From a virus, in the IMG/VR virus record IMGVR_UViG_3300025086_000079, positions 1 through 40,408 of that record: 40,408 bases of DNA; one strand, given 5' to 3'. Both the position numbers and the translations under genes were made by a program. Of the stretch, positions 8,964 to 17,189 are shown piece after piece. Positions within the stretch are counted from its first letter, which is position 1, and each line of letters begins with the position of its first letter. The notes beneath the pieces were generated by a model that saw nothing but the letters and a program-made list of their open reading frames with translations, had not been told where the DNA came from and did no database searches.

Positions 8964-10517
8964 CTACTCGCTTATTTCTTTCCTATAAAGATCTATAATT
9001 TTGTGGTGGTTTAAAATATTGCCCTGGAGCATCTTATACAGCCTTGCTTCTACAGGACTTCCTTGGATGTGCACCACACTCATCCGGTTGTTTTGCCCTG
9101 GTCTATTGATCCTAGCATTAGCCTGTAAGTAAGTTTCAACACTGGTTACTGGGGCGTACCACACCACTGTATTAGCCGCAGTAAGAGTAAGACCATGCGA
9201 AGCTGCTTGGGGTTGGATGAGGAGTACTTTTAAAGTATCTTTGGATTGAAACTCAGAAACAATTTCGCTCCTACGATTAACTGAAACCTTCCCGTTAATG
9301 ACCTCGCATGGGATCTTTTGTTTGACAAGAAACTGCTCCAAAAGTTCGATGGTGTGGGTAAACGGGACAAAAACTAATACCTTATGAGAGGACTCTTCTA
9401 TTACCTCTAAGATAACCTTAAGCCGTGCACTCACATCAAACTCTAAGACTTGCCCATCATCCGTGTACACCGCCCCGCCAGACAACTGCAAAAGTTTATT
9501 CAGTTGAGTAGCAGCATTGACCGCGCTGACTTCCTCCCCCGCAGCGGATAACATCATGTCTTTCTTAAGTTTTTTATAGTACTTGACCTGTTGTGCAGAC
9601 AGGGGCGCTTCTCGCTCCATGTAAGTAACATCTGGCAAATCTAAACATTGGTCCCGCTCAAATCTAATCGCCGGTTGCAACGCTTTATGCACCGTCTGTT
9701 GAGCATCGGGCTTAGGGGCCCATTTATACTGCGTAACCTTGTACATAACCTCATCCCTGAACCTACCGAAATAGTTAGGTATGTTAGTAGGGTTGACTAG
9801 TTTGGCTAACCCGAACGCATCCACCGGAGACTGCGCGGCAGGAGTACCCGTAAGCATCCATAGCCAAGGAGTTTTAGCCACAATATCCCTGAGTATTTTC
9901 CATCGGTTGGTTTGCACATTTTTGTAAGCATTGGCTTCATCAACAACAATTAAATCAAAACCACCAGCTAAAACTTCCTCTTTAATTACCCTAAGCCCAT
10001 CAAAGTTAATGATGACAAACTCAGAACCCGCAGCTAAAATCTTTTTTCTTCGCTCTGCGGTGCCGTGCGCTACGGAACAACTACGATGCATAGCAAACTT
10101 AAACAAATCTTCTTGCCACGCTGATTTCATAATCGACAAAGGGCATAGAACTAATACTCTTTTTATATCACCGCGCTTCATCAAGTAATCTGCCGCCCAT
10201 ATAACAGAAGCTGTTTTGCCGGTACCTTGTTCGTTAAAACAAAAAGCCTTTTTGTTCAAGGTTAAAAAGGAAGAGGTTATTTCCTGGTGCTTAAAAGGGG
10301 TAAGCTTGCCAGACCACTGGTAGTCACGGTTGATGGGGGAAGGGACATTCTGTACTTTTAATTGGCTCAAAGCTTGTGCTTCACGCAACCCCCAATGTAT
10401 AAGCACGTTATAGATATCGCCATCCCTGGAAATCACTTTGCTTTTTTTAATCGCTTCCGTAACCACATGTGGTGTACGAGTGCGTAACATTAAAGCTTTA
10501 TTCTCTATCAATTCCAA
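8964..10517 (-). CDS. SNF2-family DNA helicase/translocase
   Basis: This 517-residue superfamily 2 ATPase has a Q-like motif around Gln78, Walker A EQGTGKT (residues 96-102, Lys101), motif II as DEAN (193-196), motif III MLTGTPAA, and motif VI ANARINRPGQ near the C-terminus. This is the compact SNF2/RapA-like helicase common in phage replication blocks, often paired with a VRR-NUC nuclease as here (15856-16176). It starts with TTG directly after the TAA of the upstream gene, with GAGGG seven bases upstream. It probably remodels forks or recombination intermediates; the exact substrate is unknown. Confidence 0.9.
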   Translation of the reverse strand: MELIENKALMLRTRTPHVVTEAIKKSKVISRDGDIYNVLIHWGLREAQALSQLKVQNVPSPINRDYQWSGKLTPFKHQEITSSFLTLNKKAFCFNEQGTGKTASVIWAADYLMKRGDIKRVLVLCPLSIMKSAWQEDLFKFAMHRSCSVAHGTAERRKKILAAGSEFVIINFDGLRVIKEEVLAGGFDLIVVDEANAYKNVQTNRWKILRDIVAKTPWLWMLTGTPAAQSPVDAFGLAKLVNPTNIPNYFGRFRDEVMYKVTQYKWAPKPDAQQTVHKALQPAIRFERDQCLDLPDVTYMEREAPLSAQQVKYYKKLKKDMMLSAAGEEVSAVNAATQLNKLLQLSGGAVYTDDGQVLEFDVSARLKVILEVIEESSHKVLVFVPFTHTIELLEQFLVKQKIPCEVINGKVSVNRRSEIVSEFQSKDTLKVLLIQPQAASHGLTLTAANTVVWYAPVTSVETYLQANARINRPGQNNRMSVVHIQGSPVEARLYKMLQGNILNHHKIIDLYRKEISE

Positions 10518-11204
10518 TTAACTGCCCTCTTGTTTTATTCTTTTCAGTTCATGTAACCCACGCACGTAGTAATCTTTATAGTTGCCTACCCACTTATTGG
10601 TGCCAAAATGGTCACAAGTATGGGCAATATCCGCGTATACTTTTATATTAGCAGCCCTAAGTTTGTCACATATCTGTATGTCCTCCCCAATCAACCCTCC
10701 ATTAATAATTTGTGTATTACATACCATGCGGTGATTGTCTCCATAAGCCGGGCTCGAATCCCTAAGAACTTGAATAGCGTGTTTTGACAACTTTAAAAAC
10801 CCAGTGCCTATAGCCTCTACTTCTAAAAGTTTTAAAGCTATATTGTAATTGTGTGGTTCAATGTCAGTGGGTCTAATGTTGTAACCCTCTTCGAAAGTTT
10901 TGTTACGCACGGGGATACCAACAACATCCACATCATGGGAAAGAACCGCAAAAAAAGCTTCTGAAGTAAATCCCTGGTCGGAATCAATAAAAACTATAGC
11001 GTCAACCCCCTGTTCATAAGCACAGGTAAACAAACTGTTCCTTGCTATGTGAATCAAAGAATCATACATCCAATACTGAAGAAATAACTCGTATCCGTTT
11101 TCTTGCGCTAACCTAAATATTTCAGCTATGCCGACAGAAAAATCACAACACACTCTGCCATCGTAAGCCGGTACTGCAATCAATATTTTCTTTGTTAGTC
11201 CCAA
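10518..11204 (-). CDS. GT-A-fold glycosyltransferase
   Basis: This 228-residue protein opens with KKILIAVPAYDGRV and has FIDSDQGF with the metal-binding D74-S-D76, the hallmark of GT-A glycosyltransferases that use nucleotide sugars. An ARN motif (54-56) fits the usual nucleotide-binding face. The start is TTG at 11204, preceded by AAAGGG, and overlaps the HNH gene. Its place inside a replication operon, far from the virion genes, makes nucleotide or DNA decoration, or modification of a host component, worth considering, but the acceptor cannot be told from the sequence. No base hydroxylase or hypermodification partner is visible. Confidence 0.75.
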   Translation of the reverse strand: MGLTKKILIAVPAYDGRVCCDFSVGIAEIFRLAQENGYELFLQYWMYDSLIHIARNSLFTCAYEQGVDAIVFIDSDQGFTSEAFFAVLSHDVDVVGIPVRNKTFEEGYNIRPTDIEPHNYNIALKLLEVEAIGTGFLKLSKHAIQVLRDSSPAYGDNHRMVCNTQIINGGLIGEDIQICDKLRAANIKVYADIAHTCDHFGTNKWVGNYKDYYVRGLHELKRIKQEGS

Positions 11205-11872
11205 TTACTTACCCTTTTATTTGTAGTATATCCAGTGGGTAACACGGCCTGTGAACGATGGTCGGTGTTGTAGTAATAACTTTTGCCCACGTTGCAATCC
11301 CTACACAAAACTTGTAAGTTGCTAAAGTACAAAGCAATGTCAGGGCGTTTAATTTTTGGTTGTATGTGATCCCCTTGAATGACAACTCCGTCTGTCTTGT
11401 AATTTCTTCCACATACACTGCAAGCAGCCCCGTATACTTCAAACAATTCACTGCGTAATATTCGCCATCTTTCGTTGTAGTAGCTATTCATTGAGGGGTC
11501 TTTAATGTTATGTGAGGATAAAACCAAAGAAGTTCTGCGTCTTAACTCCTTTAACACTTCCATGTAATGAGCCCCGTTTGCAACGCGCCACCTCACTTCT
11601 TTAAAAATATTCCACTGCCAAGCAAAAATTGAAGTGCCAACCAAAGAGTTATAATTTTTTAAATCAGAACCAGCTACTACAGAAAAATCGTTGAGTAGTA
11701 TTTGCATGTGCGTGGGGAAGTTGTGCCGTACCGAGCGTAAGCTATGCAACATATCTTTCGAAAAAATGTTCCATTCAAACGGGTCATACCGATAAGGGTA
11801 CAAAGAAGTAATAATGCAATAAGGATCTAAAGGGGCGCTACTAAATAAATTAATATCTTTTTTGTTACTCAT
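11195..11872 (-). CDS. HNH endonuclease
   Basis: This 225-residue protein has a C-terminal HNH domain: zinc-binding C151-x2-C154 and C190-x2-C193, catalytic D168-H169, and Asn185 in SNLQVLCRDCN. The N-terminal 130 residues are unassigned. It lies between the PD-(D/E)XK nuclease and the glycosyltransferase in the leftward operon, so it may be a replication or packaging-linked nuclease, or a free-standing homing endonuclease. No interrupted gene or intron is seen nearby to support the homing option. Confidence 0.85.
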   Translation of the reverse strand: MSNKKDINLFSSAPLDPYCIITSLYPYRYDPFEWNIFSKDMLHSLRSVRHNFPTHMQILLNDFSVVAGSDLKNYNSLVGTSIFAWQWNIFKEVRWRVANGAHYMEVLKELRRRTSLVLSSHNIKDPSMNSYYNERWRILRSELFEVYGAACSVCGRNYKTDGVVIQGDHIQPKIKRPDIALYFSNLQVLCRDCNVGKSYYYNTDHRSQAVLPTGYTTNKRVSNWD

Positions 11873-11874
11873 TC

Positions 11875-12537
11875 TTATGTCCTGTTATGCTCACATTCAA
11901 TGACGGGGCAGTACGCACAGAGGGGTCCGGTCTTTGCATTCCAGACTCCTGATTCTTCTGCACCCGCCAAGCGTTCAAGCTCTGGTTCAAAAGTCGCAAA
12001 GTACGAATCGCGCATATCACTAACGTGTTCTTTACGTATTAATTCATTGCAAACCACAAAAGCTAATGCCGATTTAATCTTTTTAACATGAGGGTAGTGC
12101 GTAAAAATAGCAGCAGCCACCGCGTCCAATTGTTTAGTATCAGCATACCGAGTATTTTTCCCAGTTTTATAATCAATGGAAAAAGCAGTATCACCCTGCA
12201 AAATAACTAAGTCTGCCACACCACGCCACCACACATTATCAGCAAAAAACTTTGTAGGTTCATAGCCTTCATCACTTTTAGCTACCCCCAGTTTAACTTC
12301 GCACAGCTTTTCTCCTGGGATAGAAACTAAAGTATTCAAAACATTAGTAAGGAAAGAAAACCGCTGCGGGATGGGAGTAGCAGATGCAATAAAATCTTCG
12401 GCAGCTTTGTGCACTTCTTCCCCATAGATACTTGCTCTACTGCCTTTGTCTTTAACATCGCGCTTAACTTTCAAGTGGTAATACTTTTTAGGGCACTGTT
12501 CGAAAGTTTTAAGGCTGCTGTAAGACCAAGCATTCAT
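11875..12537 (-). CDS. PD-(D/E)XK exonuclease, Cas4/RecB-like
   Basis: This 220-residue protein starts with WSYSSLKTFEQCPKKYY, the N-terminal motif of Cas4/RecB-type nucleases, followed by GEEVHKAAEDF with His, and the catalytic SIDYKTGK (Asp and Lys). The C-terminal cysteines (CAYCPVIEC), with the N-terminal Cys in EQCPKK, fit an iron-sulfur cluster. It would resect DNA ends for recombination. Its start overlaps the stop of the upstream gene as ATGA, showing coupled translation. There is no CRISPR array nearby, so a recombination role is favoured over spacer acquisition. Confidence 0.85.
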   Translation of the reverse strand: MNAWSYSSLKTFEQCPKKYYHLKVKRDVKDKGSRASIYGEEVHKAAEDFIASATPIPQRFSFLTNVLNTLVSIPGEKLCEVKLGVAKSDEGYEPTKFFADNVWWRGVADLVILQGDTAFSIDYKTGKNTRYADTKQLDAVAAAIFTHYPHVKKIKSALAFVVCNELIRKEHVSDMRDSYFATFEPELERLAGAEESGVWNAKTGPLCAYCPVIECEHNRT

Positions 12538-13010
12538 TCCACAACTCGTTTTGACAACTCACCATCAACTAACACTTTTACACGGGCAGAAAAAACTGAA
12601 TCAACTTTACCAGGGGAACCTTTAATAAACTTTACAGGGGAGTTCATAAACGTGTGAGGAGAAACAGCAGCATACACTCGCCAATTTGTATTACGACCCC
12701 CGCACCGCCGAGAAATAATAAAAGGGCCGAGCATTAAGTTAGACCCTAACCACACCTCTAAATCAGTTACGTCACCCTCAGAAAAAGCAAAAATATGAGC
12801 GGCTATAGCACCATATTTCTTTTGGAAATCGCGTTGTGTTTCCGTACCCCCTGCCCCTAATACATACATGAGTCTTTTGTAATGCGTAGGGTGAAGGACT
12901 ACCCTTATTGTTTCACGCGGATCTGCTAAAACCGTTTCATCTACCCTGAGATTAAAACTGTTTACATGGCCTATGTGATTAGTCACCGCACGTACACGAT
13001 GGTCAGACAT
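12534..13010 (-). CDS. Unrecognised replication-block protein
   Basis: This 158-residue protein is rich in beta-forming segments with little low complexity. It is locked between two nuclease genes by one overlap at each end (TAATG at the start, ATGA at the stop), so its stoichiometry should match theirs. No catalytic signature is visible; there is a single Cys (in RRCGGRNTNW). A partner or specificity subunit of the neighbouring PD-(D/E)XK nuclease is one possibility, based on context only. Confidence 0.6.
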   Translation of the reverse strand: MSDHRVRAVTNHIGHVNSFNLRVDETVLADPRETIRVVLHPTHYKRLMYVLGAGGTETQRDFQKKYGAIAAHIFAFSEGDVTDLEVWLGSNLMLGPFIISRRCGGRNTNWRVYAAVSPHTFMNSPVKFIKGSPGKVDSVFSARVKVLVDGELSKRVVE

Positions 13011-13432
13011 TACAATAACCCCATCTTAACTAACTCTTTACGGTTCTTTTCGTGAGCTGCTTTAATCTCTTTCTTATTTTGTCCTTCATACGGGACAGCC
13101 AGCTTTGCTTGGAGAAGGAACTTCGTAATCCATCCCTTTGACGTTTTGATATCTCCCAACCAGCGACCAAACTTTCCCCTTTTTTTCGTTCTAAGGATGT
13201 ATGTTTCTCCAACCTTACATTCCTTCTTGACGCATTCTTTTGCGAGTAACCCATGTAATTTCTCCTCCTTATTTCGAGTGCGAGATTCGGGTGCGTCAAT
13301 TCCAAACAAACGAATATTAACGCCCCTACCATCGTCACCCCTAAGAGTGACACCAAAGCCCAAGTCGATGTCAACACGTAACCCATCACCGTCAGTAACA
13401 GATCGAATAGTACAACTGTATTCATAGAGCAT
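13010..13432 (-). CDS. Staphylococcal nuclease-like (thermonuclease) protein
   Basis: This 140-residue SNase-fold protein has the complete active site: TDGDGL (Asp14, Asp16), IRLFGIDAPE (Arg41, Asp46, Glu49) and GRWLG (Arg90). I choose the ATG at 13432 because AGGAGAGG stands just upstream; an in-frame start at 13498 would add 22 residues inside the preceding gene. No signal peptide is visible, so it should act in the cytoplasm, probably in nucleic acid turnover to feed phage replication. It ends in a TAATG overlap with the next gene. Confidence 0.85.
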   Translation of the reverse strand: MLYEYSCTIRSVTDGDGLRVDIDLGFGVTLRGDDGRGVNIRLFGIDAPESRTRNKEEKLHGLLAKECVKKECKVGETYILRTKKRGKFGRWLGDIKTSKGWITKFLLQAKLAVPYEGQNKKEIKAAHEKNRKELVKMGLL

Positions 13433-13598
13433 GTTCCTCTCCTTTTTTGTGTATGACTGTCTCACGCAGTATTGCTTTCTCAAAGTAATGACATTCAAGG
13501 CAATACCAACCCACTCGTAAACGTGTTTCCATATTCAGCACTTGCTCAGAAGTAGCCTTGCACCTTGGGCAAGTGTTAGTACGCAAATCATCCGTCAT
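13422..13598 (-). CDS. Zinc-ribbon mini-protein
   Basis: This 58-residue protein contains CPRC and CLEC separated by about 22 residues, a classic zinc ribbon. The ATG at 13598 is preferred because GGAAG stands six bases upstream; the in-frame ATG at 13616 has no spacing for a ribosome binding site. It overlaps both the 41-residue gene upstream and the nuclease gene downstream. It may be a DNA- or protein-binding adaptor; the function is unknown. Confidence 0.7.
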   Translation of the reverse strand: MTDDLRTNTCPRCKATSEQVLNMETRLRVGWYCLECHYFEKAILRETVIHKKGEEHAL

Positions 13599-13713
13599 CA
13601 GTGTCTTCCGGTTCATCCTCTAATACGATGACAATCCTCTCCAAAAGTTTAATAAACTTATCAACGTGCTTGTCAGTTGTGTCGTGGTCATCAAGCTCAA
13701 TAGTTATTTTCAT
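13588..13713 (-). CDS. 41-residue acidic protein
   Basis: This short frame begins MKITIELDDHDTTDKH and ends in an acidic tail, EDEPEDTDDG. Its ATG overlaps the TGA of the upstream gene (TGATG), and its end overlaps the zinc-ribbon start, exactly as its neighbours do. That continuity is the main evidence that it is translated. The beta strand plus helix pattern and acidic tail could suit a small protein-binding inhibitor or DNA mimic, but this is a guess. Confidence 0.6.
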   Translation of the reverse strand: MKITIELDDHDTTDKHVDKFIKLLERIVIVLEDEPEDTDDG

Positions 13714-13970
13714 CAGTGTACCGTCCCCGAAGAAGGGCCGTCAGCCATCAACCAAACGTAAGAAACTGTGTCATGTAACATCAACTTAAATAATTCTTGA
13801 TCCATCTCCAGTTCTTTCATCAACATACAAGAGGCGTGCATGTAAGCGGCGCTCAAGGCCATCACTTCTTCCGGTTCTCGGTCAGTGACCGAAGCCATAC
13901 GCGGAGTTAATTCTTCCTCTAATATGTCTAAAACTTTTTTGTTTAAAGAGGTGGGCATTGTTTTTTTCAT
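13713..13970 (-). CDS. Unknown helical protein
   Basis: This 85-residue, mostly helical protein has an acidic N-terminal half (LDILEEELTPRM) and a Met-rich middle (AAYMHASCMLMKELEM). AGGAAT precedes the ATG. It follows the DNA polymerase gene by 50 bases and is coupled to the 41-residue gene downstream. No family is recognised. Confidence 0.6.
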   Translation of the reverse strand: MKKTMPTSLNKKVLDILEEELTPRMASVTDREPEEVMALSAAYMHASCMLMKELEMDQELFKLMLHDTVSYVWLMADGPSSGTVH

Positions 13971-14020
13971 AAATAATTCCTGGTTGTTTTTACATCTTTA
14001 GGTGAATACTTTATTCCCTT

Positions 14021-15856
14021 CTACCCACACTCGCCATAGCTAACTCCAAAACCACCCTCACAATCTAACGGCAATTCAGGAGCCCAACTGGGCCGTACTT
14101 TCATAATCTCTTCAATACGTTTCATGCCTACCTCCACTTCCTGCTCAGGCACAAGACAAGCAATCGCATCATGCACTGTCATCACAACTTTATATTCCTT
14201 TGAAACATTAACTAATTGCTCCCCAATAACAATACGCGCAACTGCTTGGCAAATATTCTCGACAACTTTACCTCCGTAGATACGGGTTGGGACTCTGGAT
14301 TTACCCCGCAAAGTGTCGTATAAAAACTCCCCGCGCCCCGTGTCAGGGTTAATTTCACTGCGTAAATTGGGGTACCGTAAATACAAATTATTAGGTAAGC
14401 GAATTCCTTTTTGCCCCTCTACCACAAGCAGCTCAGGACAGCCCAACGGCATTTGAGTATTAGAAATAATAGCGGCTAACGCATCCCCAGACCTGTGCCA
14501 AAATTCCCTAATGGCGGGGAAAGAAGTGCGGTACGTTTGAATTATGTGTTGGCAATCACCCTGGGACAAAGCAACACCCATAGATTGTAATTGAGCTTGG
14601 AAGCGAACCGCTCCCATCCCATAGCCACACCCAAGCACGGTTTGTTTACCCACGAATCGTTCTTCTTTAGTAACGTCCTCTGTTGACTTGTTGTAGATAG
14701 CAGAAGCCATTATCTTGTAGACATCAGCCCCGCTATCAAAATCACCCACTAAATTTATTTGGTTAGCCAACCAAGCCAGTACCCTAGCCTCTATCTGAGA
14801 TAAGTCACAATCTATAAACCTGTAGCCCTCTGGAGCTAACAGCGCCTTCTTGAGTAACGATCCCCTGGGTAAGTTCTGCATATTTATCTTGCCGTCACCA
14901 CCCCATCGCCCTGTGTGAGCAGCATAATATTTAAGAGGTACCGGAAGTAGCCCACGCTCTGCAATATCGATAAAACGTTGAGTGCGTTTCTCTTCTAATG
15001 TGGACTTGACCCCAAGCCGAGCAGACACCAGGTTCTGAACCTCAATATTGTTGTGGTCCTGCAATAACTTAAGCCCCTCGTCAGTTTTGGCAAAAGCATA
15101 TGTTTCCTTGCCAGTGGTTGGGCTAATCTTTTTGGGGGGTGTTACGCCGTAACTTTCCAAAAGAGCCGCAAACTTAGGGTTGCTCATTAACTCTTTTTGA
15201 TCATGCTCTATCCTCAACATCAAAGACTTTTTATGATCAGCGATTTCAGTAAGATGGTTGTCGAGCAATTGTTTATCAAGTTGTATAGCGGGCTCCGTAA
15301 ACATACGCATGGTCAAGTCTATGAGTTGAAGCTCTATAACAGGGAATCCTTTGGCGAGAATTAAAAATAATTGGTAAGTAAGTTCTGTGTCGTTAATGCA
15401 ATACGACCCATAAGCAGCAAGATCCTCTGCCGAAAAGTCTATCCGAGTCTTGTTGATCGCTTCCAAAACTTCTTTACCCTTGGTGCCCAAACCGTAATGG
15501 GTTGTGAGCGCAGCAAGACTACCCCCCACCTCACCAGTATGAAGAGCCCGCGCCATTGATAAAGTATCTACAATCTTCCTGGGACGAATATCAAAATGCC
15601 AATTGAGTATCGCCATGTCGAACATAGCATTGTGAGCTACGCCTATGGCGTTAGCCCAATCAAACTTGTCCAAAAACTTTTGTGTGTTTTGTTTTGTCCC
15701 AGAGAACCACTCGGTTGGCCCATCATCTACTTTCACACTGACACCGATAACCTCAAACTGCTCGTGTCTTATGTACTCTTCAGTAGTGCAACGCCTCGCA
15801 CCGAGCCCGTAATCAGTGCTGTAGTATGTTTCAAAATCCAAAGTAATAACCTGCAT
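14021..15856 (-). CDS. Family A DNA polymerase with 3'-5' exonuclease
   Basis: This 611-residue replicative polymerase has exonuclease motifs DFET (Asp7, Glu9), AHNAMFD (Asn76, Asp80) and Y152-x3-D156. Polymerase motif A is DLSQIE with Asp351, motif B is R400-x3-K404-x3-L408-x3-Y412, and motif C is VHDA with Asp563. All catalytic residues are present. Leu408 aligns with E. coli Pol I Phe762; Leu at this site has been associated with slower, more accurate copying and temperate phages. There is no 5' nuclease domain. The start overlaps the VRR-NUC stop as TAATG. With the primase-helicase, SSB-type protein and SNF2 helicase it makes a nearly self-sufficient replication set. Confidence 0.95.
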   Translation of the reverse strand: MQVITLDFETYYSTDYGLGARRCTTEEYIRHEQFEVIGVSVKVDDGPTEWFSGTKQNTQKFLDKFDWANAIGVAHNAMFDMAILNWHFDIRPRKIVDTLSMARALHTGEVGGSLAALTTHYGLGTKGKEVLEAINKTRIDFSAEDLAAYGSYCINDTELTYQLFLILAKGFPVIELQLIDLTMRMFTEPAIQLDKQLLDNHLTEIADHKKSLMLRIEHDQKELMSNPKFAALLESYGVTPPKKISPTTGKETYAFAKTDEGLKLLQDHNNIEVQNLVSARLGVKSTLEEKRTQRFIDIAERGLLPVPLKYYAAHTGRWGGDGKINMQNLPRGSLLKKALLAPEGYRFIDCDLSQIEARVLAWLANQINLVGDFDSGADVYKIMASAIYNKSTEDVTKEERFVGKQTVLGCGYGMGAVRFQAQLQSMGVALSQGDCQHIIQTYRTSFPAIREFWHRSGDALAAIISNTQMPLGCPELLVVEGQKGIRLPNNLYLRYPNLRSEINPDTGRGEFLYDTLRGKSRVPTRIYGGKVVENICQAVARIVIGEQLVNVSKEYKVVMTVHDAIACLVPEQEVEVGMKRIEEIMKVRPSWAPELPLDCEGGFGVSYGECG

Positions 15857-16176
15857 TAACTATGCTCCTGAGTTGTATCTACACACCAAGCAATCAACTC
15901 GGGTAGGTTATCCTCATTGACTACAAGCGCAGATCCACCCGCTGTTTGAATCGCAGCAAGTTCTCTTTTCTGCAAGGCCGTGGGTACATTCTTACCCGCC
16001 TTACACTCAATGCCCAAAAACTTCCCGCATAAACAACAAACAATGTCAGGCACACCGCTGCGCCCGTATCCATAAGTCGCGGGAAAAAAGTAGTAAGCGC
16101 CATATGTTTTAAGGATGCTTACCACCTTATTTTTTACTTTCTTTTCTGGAGTTAATGCCACACCCAAGCATAGCAT
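15856..16176 (-). CDS. VRR-NUC domain nuclease
   Basis: This 106-residue stand-alone VRR-NUC (PD-(D/E)XK superfamily) protein has GRSGVPDIV with the catalytic Asp, LGIECKAGK with Glu and Lys, then TALQKRELAAIQTAGG. Phage versions are structure-specific endonucleases, often encoded with SNF2 helicases, and this phage has both. A GTG at 16200 would add eight residues; neither start has a strong ribosome binding site. It is coupled to the polymerase gene by TAATG, consistent with a role at forks or junctions. Confidence 0.9.
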   Translation of the reverse strand: MLCLGVALTPEKKVKNKVVSILKTYGAYYFFPATYGYGRSGVPDIVCCLCGKFLGIECKAGKNVPTALQKRELAAIQTAGGSALVVNEDNLPELIAWCVDTTQEHS

Positions 16177-16203
16177 ATGATTAGACTTTGTCCAATTCAC
16201 TGG

Positions 16204-16413
16204 TTAGAAAGTCGTCATGAAATCAAACACAACCCAAAGCATAATCGCCACTACAGCTACATGTAACAACAACATACCAAGCAACCCGACTCTCCATTTT
16301 TTTGGAGTAGGAGAGCCGTAAATTTTACTTTCTTTGCTCATATCAATACTCACATCTCTTTTGGCAGCTACTCTTCGCGCCGCTTGCATAGTTTTAATTT
16401 GGGCTAGTGTCAT
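16204..16413 (-). CDS. Small C-terminal membrane-anchored protein
   Basis: This 69-residue protein has a basic soluble N-terminal half and one transmembrane segment near the C-terminus (VGLLGMLLLHVAVVAIMLWVV). I prefer the second of two adjacent ATGs because GGGGAG lies five bases upstream of it. The gene overlaps the preceding 54-residue gene by 20 bases. The size and topology would also fit a holin-like or host-membrane-acting protein, but the location among early genes argues against lysis. Confidence 0.6.
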   Translation of the reverse strand: MTLAQIKTMQAARRVAAKRDVSIDMSKESKIYGSPTPKKWRVGLLGMLLLHVAVVAIMLWVVFDFMTTF

Positions 16414-16558
16414 CATTGCTCCCCTTTTTGTTTTCTACAATAAGATACTTAGCGTCACTCGGCCAGTTCTCCACTACGTTTTGCCAATGTTCTACTTGCT
16501 GTAGCATTTGAACAATGTTCGCTTGGACTTGCTCTTTAGTTAGTTTTATTTCACTCAT
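16394..16558 (-). CDS. 54-residue helical protein
   Basis: A short frame starts MSEIKLTKEQVQANIVQ and continues with a Gln-rich amphipathic helix (MLQQVEHWQNVVENW). Its ATG overlaps the upstream TGA as ATGA, with AAGG close by. It ends inside the start of the membrane protein gene. The unbroken overlap chain on both sides is the evidence for expression. No family is recognised. Confidence 0.6.
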   Translation of the reverse strand: MSEIKLTKEQVQANIVQMLQQVEHWQNVVENWPSDAKYLIVENKKGSNDDTSPN

Positions 16559-16773
16559 ATCCTTATCCCATATTTGTTTGCAAATTTTTTAATCATCTCT
16601 GCCGTAAGAGTTTGAACTACACCGACTTCATCTAACACCAACAGTTCTGCATGGTTAGTTATACCTTTCATTTGAACCATGAAATTTTTGCCTTCGTAAA
16701 ATCCCTCCAAAGTATTATCCTGGTTAAGTTCTCTCATTAGAGCCAGCGCCTTATAAAAGCTTAATTTCATCAT
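16555..16773 (-). CDS. Unknown 72-residue protein
   Basis: I place the start at the MMKLSFYKALALM pair because GAGG precedes it inside the end of the previous gene; a longer frame to 16821 lacks a ribosome binding site. The protein has a helix, a beta hairpin around NFMVQMKGITNHAELLVLD, and a C-terminal helix. It overlaps its upstream neighbour by 23 bases. No function can be assigned. Confidence 0.55.
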   Translation of the reverse strand: MMKLSFYKALALMRELNQDNTLEGFYEGKNFMVQMKGITNHAELLVLDEVGVVQTLTAEMIKKFANKYGIRI

Positions 16774-16969
16774 CGTCCTCTTCAGCAAGAATGTCCTGCC
16801 ATCGTTGTTGATCTTTGCCAATAGCTTCTATTGCAGCTTCTTGTGCCTCCCTGGCAGCATTTGTTAACACTTTACGCATCTCAGTGGTATAACTTGGGAA
16901 GCTCTGATAATGCATCAAAGTCTCTTCAGAAATACGCAGGGTGATTTGAACCATAGCTTTCTTACTCAT
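16751..16969 (-). CDS. Ribbon-helix-helix-like small protein
   Basis: In this 72-residue protein, MVQITLRISEETLMHYQSF followed by a helix resembles the strand-helix start of ribbon-helix-helix DNA-binding proteins. The rest is an acidic helix ending in AEEDDDEIKLL. It could be a small regulator that binds operators as a dimer. The similarity is by pattern only, and the family is hard to call at this length. Confidence 0.5.
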   Translation of the reverse strand: MSKKAMVQITLRISEETLMHYQSFPSYTTEMRKVLTNAAREAQEAAIEAIGKDQQRWQDILAEEDDDEIKLL

Positions 16970-17189
16970 TGAAACCCCCTTCTGCTATTACCTCGTAAAC
17001 TTTCTCAGCTATATCATCAATGTCCATTGGGCTGTAACTATCCATCAAAGAATTTCCATCCCCATCCAAAACATCTTCTACACTGATAGCAACACTGCCA
17101 TTACCCATTATGCCTACGTCAGGTTCCGGTGGACCGCTATCTACCTCCACTGACAACCTTGCCCCTTTAAACTCAATGGTATAACTCAT
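16962..17189 (-). CDS. Acidic small protein with DSYSPMD motif
   Basis: This 75-residue, strongly acidic protein has two short beta segments and the C-terminal stretch SYSPMDIDDIAEKVYEVIAE. A similar DSYSPLD stretch ends the protein at 21140-21292. It overlaps both neighbours by a few bases. Its charge would suit a DNA mimic or a host-protein inhibitor; this is inference only. Confidence 0.55.
   Translation of the reverse strand: MSYTIEFKGARLSVEVDSGPPEPDVGIMGNGSVAISVEDVLDGDGNSLMDSYSPMDIDDIAEKVYEVIAEGGFNE

Noticed and set aside
12909-12924. Second parS-like sequence (TGTTTCACGCGG...)
   Set aside because: Only one half-site matches; the central CACGTG is broken, and it lies inside a coding region.
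13030-13425. Alternative 131-codon frame over the nuclease gene
   Set aside because: It is a frame-shifted shadow of the SNase-like gene, whose full active site is in the other frame.
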